From NCBI GenBank assembly GCA_938010625.1, contig CALLVJ010000278.1, positions 1 to 5,332 of the forward strand: DNA of 5,332 nucleotides. Direction: 5' to 3'. Each line of letters opens with the position of its first letter. The stretch's first letter is position 1. This stretch comes from an uncultured Stomatobaculum sp. Its GTDB lineage: Bacteria > Bacillota > Clostridia > Lachnospirales > Lachnospiraceae. Shown here one piece after another: positions 1 through 5,332 of this stretch. The notes below the pieces were generated by a model. It saw nothing but the letters and a program-made list of their open reading frames with translations, did not search any database and had not been told where the DNA came from. The translations under genes and the position numbers were made by a program.

Positions 1-51
1 CGCGCGACCTTGCCAAGGTCGAGACCGCGGGTTCGAGTCCCGTCTATCGCT
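1..51 (+). tRNA. tRNA-Gly (anticodon GCC), 3' part only
   Basis: This is the 3' two-thirds of a glycine tRNA, cut by the window edge. The anticodon stem pairs 5-9 (CGACC) with 17-21 (GGTCG) around the seven-base loop TTGCCAA, which places the anticodon GCC at 12-14. A five-base variable region (22-26) follows. The T arm has stem GCGGG (27-31) with CCCGT (39-43) and loop TTCGAGT (32-38). The 3' acceptor strand CTATCGC spans 44-50 and would pair with a GCGATAG 5' end lying outside the window. The discriminator base is T51, as usual for tRNA-Gly. The next bases are CTC, so CCA is not encoded and must be added by the CCA-adding enzyme. The acceptor 5' strand and most of the D arm are missing. An intrinsic terminator follows within 10 nt, so this is the last gene of its own transcript. 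Confidence 0.96.
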
Positions 52-60
52 CTCAAGAGG

Positions 61-94
61 AGAGTGCTCTGCAAAAGCAGAGCGCTTTTTTTTT
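61..94 (+). terminator. Intrinsic terminator of the tRNA-Gly transcript
   Basis: A nine-base-pair stem, GTGCTCTGC (64-72) with GCAGAGCGC (77-85), closes an AAAA tetraloop (73-76); one pair is a T-G wobble. It is followed directly by nine T residues (86-94). A61-A63 can add weak pairs with the start of the T-run. This is a textbook Rho-independent terminator. It separates the tRNA transcript from the opp operon, so oppA needs its own promoter in 95-251. Confidence 0.95.
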
Positions 95-122
95 GCATTG
101 AAATGAATTGCATAAAAATACG

Positions 123-151
123 TTGACTGGCATAAAGAAAAGTGATAAGTT
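123..151 (+). promoter_or_regulatory. Candidate sigma-A promoter for the opp operon
   Basis: TTGACT (123-128) matches the -35 consensus TTGACA in five of six positions. After a 17-bp spacer comes TAAGTT (146-151), a weak -10 element (TA at the start and the final T match). It is preceded by TG at 143-144, which makes an extended -10 (TGN). Transcription would start near 158, giving a leader of about 95 nt before oppA. The position, downstream of the tRNA terminator and upstream of a strong ribosome site, is right. The poor -10 hexamer keeps this a candidate. A TATATT at 207-212 is a better -10 by sequence but has no -35 at a workable distance. Confidence 0.5.
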
Positions 152-179
152 ATCTGGCAAGAGGTGTTTCGCAAGATAA
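144..179 (+). promoter_or_regulatory. Possible operator: GATAAGTTATC dyad with a further inverted copy
   Basis: Positions 144-154 read GATAAGTTATC, a perfect palindrome with five-base arms around a central G. It overlaps the candidate -10 element (146-151). A further GATAA lies at 175-179. TTATCT (150-155) can therefore also pair with AGATAA (174-179), and GC (157-158) with GC (171-172) around one mismatch, giving a possible leader hairpin. A repressor site or a leader structure are both possible. No named regulator can be assigned from the sequence alone. Confidence 0.3.
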
Positions 180-239
180 AGCGGTGAAGTGACAGAGCAT
201 AAAATATATATTCTGTGCGGACATCTCAGGCAGAACAGA

Positions 240-245
240 AGGAGG
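240..245 (+). promoter_or_regulatory. Ribosome binding site of oppA
   Basis: AGGAGG is a perfect Shine-Dalgarno match ending six nucleotides before the ATG at 252 and nine before the next in-frame ATG at 255. It excludes the upstream in-frame GTG at 189 as the start and fixes the protein as beginning MMKK, directly in front of a signal peptide. Confidence 0.9.
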
Positions 246-251
246 GAATGT

Positions 252-1952
252 ATGATGAAGAAACGATGGAAACAAGCTGTTTCGTTGCTGCTGGTCTCTG
301 CTATAGCGGTTGGGCTGGCTGCCTGTGGTGCTTCCTCCAAGGACAGAGCTGCGTCCGCAGGGGCGACAACAACAGCAGCAAACGGGGGCTCAGCTTCCGG
401 GACGTCCGATCTGAATGTCATGTTGGAGACGCCTGTGGAGGCGCTGGATCCACAGCAGGCAGTCGATGGAACGTCTTTTGAGGTGATCGCGGACTATACC
501 GATGGTCTCTACCAGATGGATAAAGATGGAGAGGCAGTTCCAGCGCTCGCAGCCGACACACAGATTTCGGAAGATGGTCTGAGCTATACGTTCAAAATCA
601 GGGATGATGCAAAGTGGAGCAATGGAGAACCAGTTACGGCGCAGGATTTTGTCTTTGCGTGGCAGAGAGCTGTTGATCCCAAGGTCGCATCAGAGTATGC
701 GTATATGCTCAGTGATGTCGGTCAGATTAAAAATGCAGCCGATATCATTGCCGGGAAAAAAGACAAGAGCGAACTCGGCGTGACAGCGGTAGATGACAAA
801 ACTCTCAAGGTAGAACTGAATGTTCAGGTTCCCTATTTCCTAGGACTTATGTATTTCCCGACGTTTTATCCAGTCAACCAGAAGTTTTTCGAGTCCTGCG
901 GCGATACCTTTGCTACAAGTCCGGAGACAACCCTGTCGAACGGAGCGTTTATTCTTGACAGCTATGAACCTGCTGCGACAGCCTTTCATCTCAAAAAGAA
1001 TCCGGATTACTATGATGCTAAACGGGTTAAACTCACTGGCATCAATTACCAGGTGATTCAGGATTCTCAGCAGGCGCTGATGAGTTATCAGACAGGCGCT
1101 GTTGACACTACGCTTGTGAACGGCGAGCAGGTTGATCAGGTGAAGGACGACCCAACGTTCCATGCGATTGCGGCGGGCTATCTCTGGTATGTGGTGCCGA
1201 ATATCAGCAAGGTCAAGGAGCTCAGCAATCTGAATGTTCGTCTCGCAATGACCATGGCAATCAATCGCGAGAGTATTACGACCGGTGTTTTGAAAGACGG
1301 TTCTATTCCAACTTACACAGCGGTTCCAATCGACTTCGCGACAGGACCAGATGGCTCTGACTTTGCCGGAGACCAGAAGAAGTTTGAGAATGTCTGCAGG
1401 TTTGACGCAGCTGCAGCTGCGGACTATTGGAAGAAGGGGCTTGAAGAGCTCGGCGTCAGCAGCATCAGCCTCAATATGATAGTGGACGCTGACGATGCGC
1501 CGCAGAAAGTTGCACAGGTTTTGAAGGAACAGTGGGAGACCACCCTTCCGGGGCTCACAGTCAACCTTGTTGTGGAACCAAAGAAGCAGAGAGTTCAGGA
1601 TATGCAGGACGGCAACTTTGAAGTGGGACTCACAAGGTGGGGGCCTGACTATGCGGATCCGATGACCTACCTTGGCATGTGGGGCACGGGTAATTCCAAT
1701 AACTACGGCGAGTGGAGCAATGCGGACTATGATGCGATACTGGCGGCATGCACAACAGGCGATCTGGCAATGGACGCAGCAGGTCGCTGGGCAAAACTGC
1801 TGGATGGGGAGAAGATTGTCATGGACAATGCGGTTATTTTTCCGCTGTACACACAGTCCAATGCACAGATGATTTCTTCCAAAGTAACAGGTATCGACTA
1901 TCATCCGGTCGCTCTGAACCGTGTTTACAAAGACACTGTAAAATCTAATTAA
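252..1952 (+). CDS. oppA: Oligopeptide ABC transporter substrate-binding lipoprotein (OppA-type, SBP_bac_5 family)
   Basis: The 566-residue protein is the extracytoplasmic peptide receptor of the importer. It starts with a lipoprotein signal peptide: basic MMKKRWK, a hydrophobic core at about 9-24, and the lipobox L22-A-A-C25. C25 should be lipidated and becomes the mature N-terminus. A flexible Ala/Gly/Ser/Thr-rich linker (about 26-52) precedes the binding domain. Family hallmarks are the DGLSYTFKIRDDAKWSNG and EPVTAQDFVFAWQR segments (108-139), NVRLAMTMAINRES (328-341), and RWGPDYADP (462-470). In Salmonella OppA the equivalent tryptophan-aspartate motif holds the peptide's free amino terminus. 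W463 and D466 fit that, which favours peptides over nickel, sugars or other family substrates. The length is close to the usual 540-580. The start at 252 is set by the AGGAGG at 240. The gene is first in the operon and separated from oppB by a hairpin, so it may be made in excess. Exact peptide preference cannot be read from the sequence. Confidence 0.93.
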   Translation: MMKKRWKQAVSLLLVSAIAVGLAACGASSKDRAASAGATTTAANGGSASGTSDLNVMLETPVEALDPQQAVDGTSFEVIADYTDGLYQMDKDGEAVPALAADTQISEDGLSYTFKIRDDAKWSNGEPVTAQDFVFAWQRAVDPKVASEYAYMLSDVGQIKNAADIIAGKKDKSELGVTAVDDKTLKVELNVQVPYFLGLMYFPTFYPVNQKFFESCGDTFATSPETTLSNGAFILDSYEPAATAFHLKKNPDYYDAKRVKLTGINYQVIQDSQQALMSYQTGAVDTTLVNGEQVDQVKDDPTFHAIAAGYLWYVVPNISKVKELSNLNVRLAMTMAINRESITTGVLKDGSIPTYTAVPIDFATGPDGSDFAGDQKKFENVCRFDAAAAADYWKKGLEELGVSSISLNMIVDADDAPQKVAQVLKEQWETTLPGLTVNLVVEPKKQRVQDMQDGNFEVGLTRWGPDYADPMTYLGMWGTGNSNNYGEWSNADYDAILAACTTGDLAMDAAGRWAKLLDGEKIVMDNAVIFPLYTQSNAQMISSKVTGIDYHPVALNRVYKDTVKSN

Positions 1953-1965
1953 TCCTCACAGTGTG

Positions 1966-2002
1966 AAGAGGCCGCGTCATGTATGTGGCGCGGCTTCTTT
2001 TT
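1966..2002 (+). terminator. Intercistronic hairpin / partial terminator between oppA and oppB
   Basis: The left arm 1966-1976 (AAGAGGCCGCG) pairs with 1989-1999 (CGCGGCTTCTT), giving eleven base pairs with one G-T wobble. Three more weak pairs (1977-1979 with 1986-1988) can extend it, leaving a six-base loop. A short T-tract (1998-2002) overlaps the arm end and is then broken by CAA. It looks like a leaky intrinsic terminator and/or an mRNA-stabilising 3' end for oppA. No promoter is evident in the remaining 25 nt before oppB, so oppBCDF is probably transcribed by read-through. This arrangement is known in binding-protein operons where the receptor must exceed the membrane complex. Confidence 0.75.
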
Positions 2003-2013
2003 CAATTTCTGAA

Positions 2014-2030
2014 AGCAGGCAATTACATTG
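2014..2030 (+). promoter_or_regulatory. Weak ribosome site and TTG start of oppB
   Basis: AGCAGG (2014-2019) is an imperfect Shine-Dalgarno sequence eight nucleotides before TTG (2028-2030). Every other visible start in the operon is ATG, most with better ribosome sites. The combination predicts lower initiation on oppB than on oppA. Confidence 0.65.
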
Positions 2031-2963
2031 AAAAAATATGTTCTCAAACGAGTTCTGACTGCTGTTTTCACGCTGTTGGTCATTCTGCTGGTTCTGTTCA
2101 TTTTGATGCAGCTCATGCCAGGTTCACCCTTCAATGATGAAAAGCTGAATGCTGAACAGAGAGCTCTGTTATATGCGAAGTATGGCTTGGATCAGCCCGT
2201 TGTCCTTCAATTTTTCAGGTACGTATTCAATATGCTCCGCGGGGACTTTGGCGTCAGCTATAACATCTCCAAAAATACGCCGATTGCGCAGCTGATTGCA
2301 CAGCGTCTTCCCATTTCGATTGGAATCGGCGGCATGGCAGTCGCAATCGGGGCGCTGGTTGGTCTGCTGCTCGGATTGGTTGCAGCGCTGAACAGAGATA
2401 CTATCTGGGATTCTCTTGCGACTGTCATTTCGGTCATTGGCGTCTCAGTTCCCTCTTATGTGTTCGCACTGGCGCTCAGTTTTCAGTTTGGGTTTAAGCT
2501 TCACTGGTTTCCAATGCTGTACAGCACGCAGGCAGCGCTGAATGCAAGCGTGTTGCCAAGCATCGCGCTCTCAATGTTTACATTGGCTTCGATTGCGCGA
2601 TTCACACGGTCGGAGATGATAGAAGTTCTCGGCAGCGAGTACATGCTTCTTGCAGAATCGAAAGGGCTGTCCGGGAGAGCACTGCTGTTCCGCCACGCAC
2701 TTCGCAACGCCCTGATTCCCATCATCACGGTTCTGGCGCCTCTGATTGTCGATTTGATGACCGGTTCCCTCGTCGTCGAGAAAATTTTTGCAATTCCCGG
2801 CGTCGGTTCACTGCTTGTCAATGCGATCCAGAGCAATGACTACAATGTCGTAATTTCTCTGAGCTTTATCTACTCTGCGATGTACATCGCCATTATGCTC
2901 GCTGTCGATATTCTCTACGGTATTATTGATCCGAGAATCAGGCTGGCAAAGGAGGGAGGCTGA
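2028..2963 (+). CDS. oppB: Oligopeptide ABC transporter permease OppB
   Basis: The 311-residue integral membrane protein forms half of the translocation channel with OppC. The N-terminus MKKYVLKRVLTAVFT and the LMPGSPF after the first membrane segment (about 9-30) are typical of OppB/DppB. Further membrane segments lie near 95-121, 131-155, 171-192, 228-248 and 274-297, six in total. The cytoplasmic EAA loop (about 204-231: EYMLLAESKGLSG followed by RHALRNALIPI) contacts the ATPases, and EKIFAIPGVGSLL (251-263) is the usual following motif. The C-terminus DPRIRL is also typical. The start codon is TTG at 2028. It is preceded by a weak AGCAGG (2014-2019) eight nucleotides upstream and reproduces the family N-terminus exactly; the next in-frame ATG (residue 27) would destroy the first membrane helix. 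The gene ends 1 nt before oppC, so the pair is probably translationally coupled. Confidence 0.95.
   Translation: MKKYVLKRVLTAVFTLLVILLVLFILMQLMPGSPFNDEKLNAEQRALLYAKYGLDQPVVLQFFRYVFNMLRGDFGVSYNISKNTPIAQLIAQRLPISIGIGGMAVAIGALVGLLLGLVAALNRDTIWDSLATVISVIGVSVPSYVFALALSFQFGFKLHWFPMLYSTQAALNASVLPSIALSMFTLASIARFTRSEMIEVLGSEYMLLAESKGLSGRALLFRHALRNALIPIITVLAPLIVDLMTGSLVVEKIFAIPGVGSLLVNAIQSNDYNVVISLSFIYSAMYIAIMLAVDILYGIIDPRIRLAKEGG
2950..2959 (+). promoter_or_regulatory. Ribosome binding site of oppC inside the oppB 3' end
   Basis: AGGAGGGAGG contains AGGAGG (2950-2955) nine nucleotides before, and GGGAGG (2954-2959) five nucleotides before, the ATG at 2965. It selects this ATG over the in-frame TTG at 2926 that lies within oppB. 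Confidence 0.85.
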
Positions 2964-2964
2964 G

Positions 2965-4023
2965 ATGAGAGAAACAGCAGTGAACAGGGATGCTGCGGCA
3001 TATGTCCCCACAGCAAAGGACTTTTGCTTAAAAAACAATGCGAAAGAGATCGCAATTGACACAAATTTTGCTGCGCAGAGTTTCTGGAAAGAGGCGTTCA
3101 TCCGCTTTGTCCGGAAGAGGAGTGCAATGGTCGGGCTGATTCTGATTGCTCTGATTGTGGCGCTGGCGGCTGTCGGTCCGGAAATGAATTCGTACTCTTA
3201 CAGTGTGCAGAACATTGCGCAGAAAAACTTTGCGCCCCGTGTTCCCGGACTTGAGCGGTTTGGAATTCTGGACGGCAGTGAGACCATCCTGACGACGAGT
3301 GGCTCAAAGAAGGTAAACAGTTATCAGGAGAGAAAACTCGACAACGTCTATTACTGGTTTGGATCGGACAATTTCGGGCGGGATCTCTGGACCAGAACTT
3401 GGTCTGGCGCTCGCGTTTCTCTGATCATTGCGATTGCAGCGGCAGTGATTGATATGATCATCGGCATGAGTTACGGTTTGATCTCCGGATATTTTGGAGG
3501 CAAGGTCGATATGATCATGCAGCGCATCCTGGAAATTTCAAATGGAATTCCGCGGCTTGTGATTGTAACGCTTCTTCTGTTGATATTGAAGCCGGGTATG
3601 TTGACCATTATCTTTGCGCTGATGCTGACGGAGTGGATCGGCATGAGTCGCATTGCGCGGGCAGAGATGCTGAAATTAAAGGAACAGGAATTTGTACTTG
3701 CCGCCCGGACACTCGGGGCGGGCCCTTTTTTCATCATTTTCAAGGAAATTCTGCCCAATATCATTGGCCCGATTATCACACAGGTCATGTTTTCCATTCC
3801 CACTGCCATCTTCACAGAGGCTTTTCTCTCTTTTGTGGGACTGGGCATTCCAGTTCCGGAGTGTTCTCTGGGCTCTCTGATCAGTGATGGCTTCAACTCT
3901 TTCACGACGCACTCGTTCCAGATTATTCCGCCGATCACCGTTATGGCGCTCTTGATGCTGAGTTTTAATCTGGTCGGCGATGGACTGCGCGAAGCGCTGG
4001 ATCCGAAATTGAAGGAGATGTAA
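2965..4023 (+). CDS. oppC: Oligopeptide ABC transporter permease OppC
   Basis: This 352-residue membrane protein is the partner of OppB in the channel. A cytoplasmic N-terminal region of about 50 residues, longer than in E. coli OppC, precedes membrane segment 1 (about 54-72). A large external stretch (about 73-150) contains FAPRVPGLERFGILDG and the hallmark WFGSDNFGRDLWTR (131-144), then GARVSL. More membrane segments lie near 151-173, 197-222, 265-292 and 318-338. The EAA loop (about 240-266) contains EFVLAARTLGAGP and KEILPNIIGPI, and FLSFVGLGIPVPECSLG is the usual post-loop motif. The C-terminus NLVGDGLREALDPKLKE is diagnostic. The external PRVPGLE insertion resembles Gram-positive OppC/AmiD proteins. 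The ATG at 2965 is chosen from the ribosome site at 2950-2959; it follows the oppB stop by 1 nt, so reinitiation is likely. oppD starts 14 nt after its stop. Confidence 0.95.
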   Translation: MRETAVNRDAAAYVPTAKDFCLKNNAKEIAIDTNFAAQSFWKEAFIRFVRKRSAMVGLILIALIVALAAVGPEMNSYSYSVQNIAQKNFAPRVPGLERFGILDGSETILTTSGSKKVNSYQERKLDNVYYWFGSDNFGRDLWTRTWSGARVSLIIAIAAAVIDMIIGMSYGLISGYFGGKVDMIMQRILEISNGIPRLVIVTLLLLILKPGMLTIIFALMLTEWIGMSRIARAEMLKLKEQEFVLAARTLGAGPFFIIFKEILPNIIGPIITQVMFSIPTAIFTEAFLSFVGLGIPVPECSLGSLISDGFNSFTTHSFQIIPPITVMALLMLSFNLVGDGLREALDPKLKEM

Positions 4024-4037
4024 GAGGGGGTAAGTCC

Positions 4038-5126
4038 ATGAGCGAAGAAAAAATACTTGATATCCGCAATCTCGACATAACATTTCAGACGACAGCGGGC
4101 GCGGTGCATGCAATCCGCGATGTCAACATTGATCTCTACAGAGGAGAGACGGTCGCGATTGTCGGCGAGTCAGGGTCCGGAAAGTCTGTCACAATGCGCG
4201 CGGCGATGGGCATACTCGCGAAAAATGCAGTGATCAATCATGGAAACATAGAGTTCTGCTACTATCATGACGATGGCACGGCGGAGAAAGTTGATATTCT
4301 CACGAAAGACAAGAAGTGGATTCGACGGCATATCAATGGCAAGCGGATTGCAATGATTTTCCAGGATCCGATGACGTCTCTGGATCCCACGATGCAAATT
4401 GGCAGGCAGATTATGGAGGGAATGATCTGGCACTATCATATGCCGAAGAATGAGGCTTACCGGAAGGCTGTTCAACTGTTGGATGAGGTTGGAATTGAGA
4501 ATGCTGAGAAGCGCATGAAGGCATATCCGCATCAGCTCTCCGGCGGCATGAGGCAGCGGGTTGTTATTGCGATTGCGCTCGCCTGTAATCCCGATCTTCT
4601 GATCTGCGATGAGCCCACAACAGCGCTTGACGTCACGATTCAGGCGAAGATTATAGAGCTGATCCGCAGAGTTCAGAAAGAGAGAGGGCTCTCTGTCATT
4701 TACATCACCCACGATCTGGGCGTTGTCGCGAAAGTTGCGGATTATGTGAATGTCATGTACGCCGGGAAAATTGTCGAAAAGGGCAAGAGCAACGAAATTT
4801 TCTACGATCCGAGACATCCCTACACTTGGGGGCTGCTCTCCGCAATGCCAGATCTCAACACAGACGATGACAGATTATGTACGATTCCCGGCTCTCCGCC
4901 GAATCTGCTGCATGAGAAGGAGGGAGATGCGTTTGCGCCGAGAAATGTGTATGCGCTCGCGATTGATGACAAACTTGATCCGCCCATGTTTCAAATTACT
5001 GACAGCCACTGTGCAGCGACCTGGCTTCTCGATCCGAGGGCGCCGCGGGTGGAGATGCCGACAGAGCTAAGGCGAAAAATTGAGCGGATGAAGAAGGAGG
5101 CGGAACAGTATGGCGGCGAATTATAA
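4038..5126 (+). CDS. oppD: Oligopeptide ABC transporter ATP-binding protein OppD
   Basis: The 362-residue cytoplasmic ATPase docks on the OppB/OppC EAA loops and with OppF powers import. All nucleotide-binding elements are intact: Walker A G43-ESGSGKS-50, Q-loop Q109 in [12 protein letters not shown], signature LSGGMRQR (167-174), Walker B LLICDEP with D191 and E192, D-loop TALD (195-198), and switch histidine H225 in YITHDLGVV. The C-terminal oligopeptide-transporter extension starts at [15 protein letters not shown] (259-273) and continues with IPGSPPNLL and GDAFAPRN (296-303). The segment between Walker A and the Q-loop is about 11 residues longer than in E. coli OppD (around 70-95). The cysteines that flank the AFAPR motif in many OppD/DppD proteins are absent; only C325 near the end remains. 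The ATG at 4038 has a G-rich ribosome site (GAGGGGG, 4024-4030) seven nucleotides upstream. The 3' end overlaps oppF. Confidence 0.95.
   Translation: MSEEKILDIRNLDITFQTTAGAVHAIRDVNIDLYRGETVAIVGESGSGKSVTMRAAMGILAKNAVINHGNIEFCYYHDDGTAEKVDILTKDKKWIRRHINGKRIAMIFQDPMTSLDPTMQIGRQIMEGMIWHYHMPKNEAYRKAVQLLDEVGIENAEKRMKAYPHQLSGGMRQRVVIAIALACNPDLLICDEPTTALDVTIQAKIIELIRRVQKERGLSVIYITHDLGVVAKVADYVNVMYAGKIVEKGKSNEIFYDPRHPYTWGLLSAMPDLNTDDDRLCTIPGSPPNLLHEKEGDAFAPRNVYALAIDDKLDPPMFQITDSHCAATWLLDPRAPRVEMPTELRRKIERMKKEAEQYGGEL
5095..5100 (+). promoter_or_regulatory. Ribosome binding site of oppF inside oppD
   Basis: AGGAGG ends nine nucleotides before the ATG at 5110. It supports this ATG as the oppF start even though it lies inside the oppD coding region. 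The ATG at 5126 is in another frame. Confidence 0.85.
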
Positions 5127-5332
5127 TGCAGAGCCTCTTCTCGAAGTGAACGGACTCAAGCAGTATTTTCAGGTCAGCAGAGCGTATGCGGTCAGAGCTG
5201 TGGATGATGTCAGCTTTCAGATTTGGCCTGGCGAGACCTACAGTCTGGTCGGCGAATCCGGTTCGGGGAAGTCGACCCTGTCCTTGGCCCTGCTGGGTTC
5301 GATCGCGCCTGGTTTGGAACTGGGGGCGGGGA
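5110..5332 (+). CDS. oppF: Oligopeptide ABC transporter ATP-binding protein OppF, N-terminal part
   Basis: Only the first 74 codons are present; the gene runs off the window, and OppF is usually about 310-330 residues. The visible protein starts [20 protein letters not shown]. It continues with [30 protein letters not shown], which holds the Walker A motif G48-ESGSGKST-56 of an ABC ATPase. LLEVNGLKQYF followed by VRAVDDVSF is the normal OppF opening, and the position right after oppD fits the second ATPase of the importer. The start is the ATG at 5110, with AGGAGG at 5095. It overlaps oppD by 17 nt, so translational coupling and matched OppD/OppF amounts are likely. After the Walker A motif the residues (LSLALLGSIAPGLELGAG) depart from the GR-x-x-L-R-L pattern usual in OppF; this may be real variation or sequence error at the edge. 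DppF is the only serious alternative name. Confidence 0.9.
   Translation, partial: MAANYNAEPLLEVNGLKQYFQVSRAYAVRAVDDVSFQIWPGETYSLVGESGSGKSTLSLALLGSIAPGLELGAG

Noticed and set aside
1..51. tRNA gene as an integration site for a mobile element
   Set aside because: There is no integrase gene and no repeated copy of the tRNA 3' end in the window. The neighbouring genes are housekeeping transport genes.
189..191. GTG as an upstream start for oppA adding 21 residues
   Set aside because: It has no ribosome site and would put polar residues before the signal peptide. The ATG at 252 has a perfect AGGAGG and gives a normal lipoprotein signal.
207..212. TATATT as the -10 of an alternative oppA promoter
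   Set aside because: The only -35-like sequence nearby (GTGACA, 189-194) leaves a 12-bp spacer, too short for a sigma-A promoter.
95..251. Riboswitch or T-box leader upstream of oppA
   Set aside because: There is no T-box core, no conserved riboswitch motif and no terminator/antiterminator pair between the promoter candidate and oppA. The leader is only about 95 nt.
53..421. Minus-strand open frame covering the tRNA terminator, the opp control region and the oppA start
   Set aside because: It reads through a terminator and a promoter region and starts inside the OppA linker codons. Its hydrophobic stretch is a by-product of AT-rich DNA.
840..1904. Long open frame on the minus strand opposite oppA (about 354 codons)
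   Set aside because: It lies wholly inside a clear oppA gene. Its translation is rich in Cys, His, Arg and Ile with no domain pattern, as expected for an antisense shadow.
2003..2017. Possible CodY box (core TTCTGAA) between oppA and oppB
   Set aside because: Only about 10 of 15 positions match AATTTTCWGAAAATT, and the outer arms match poorly. CodY control of peptide transporters is known, but this site is too weak to annotate.
3471..4109. Minus-strand open frame opposite the oppC 3' half and the oppC/oppD junction
   Set aside because: It crosses a gene junction of two well-supported genes and shows no recognisable motif; it is a shadow frame.
4170..4817. Minus-strand open frame opposite the OppD ATPase core
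   Set aside because: The sense strand holds every ABC ATPase motif, and the antisense product resembles no protein family I recognise.

Overview
The window carries most of one ordinary bacterial operon. It is a five-gene oligopeptide ABC importer in the order oppA-oppB-oppC-oppD-oppF, all on the + strand, preceded by the 3' part of a tRNA-Gly gene with its own terminator. Both edges cut through genes: the tRNA lacks its 5' half and oppF lacks everything after its Walker A region. The organism looks like a member of the Bacillota, probably a Clostridia or Lachnospiraceae-type bacterium of moderate GC. The reasons are strong AGGAGG ribosome sites, a lipoprotein binding protein with a Gly/Ala/Ser/Thr-rich linker after the lipid-anchored Cys, an OppC with the long external loop seen in Gram-positive homologues, an OppD tail of the 'GDAFAPRN' type, and a tRNA with no encoded CCA. 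This assignment is inference from protein style, not from a marker gene.

Layout. Positions 1-51 are the anticodon arm through discriminator base of tRNA-Gly(GCC), and 61-94 is a strong intrinsic terminator. Positions 95-251 are an AT-rich control region. It holds a candidate extended -10 promoter overlapped by the palindrome GATAAGTTATC, a repeated GCATAAA word, and the oppA ribosome site. oppA (252-1952) encodes the lipid-anchored peptide receptor. A hairpin with a short T-tract (1966-2002) follows it and probably lets only part of transcription continue. oppB (2028-2963, TTG start) and oppC (2965-4023) encode the two membrane permeases, 1 nt apart. oppD (4038-5126) encodes the first ATPase. 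oppF (from 5110, overlapping oppD by 17 nt) encodes the second and runs off the window.

Together, OppA at the outer face of the membrane captures peptides and delivers them to the OppB-OppC channel. OppD and OppF hydrolyse ATP on the cytoplasmic side to drive import, feeding amino-acid nutrition and possibly peptide signalling. The tight spacing downstream of oppA suggests translational coupling and fixed stoichiometry for B, C, D and F. The hairpin after oppA suggests excess receptor.

I found no mobile element, CRISPR array, toxin system, riboswitch or other unknown system. The points worth a second look are regulatory (promoter dyad, intercistronic hairpin) and a few protein details: cysteine-poor OppD tail, longer OppD nucleotide-binding domain, TTG start of oppB, and an odd OppF sequence at the window edge.
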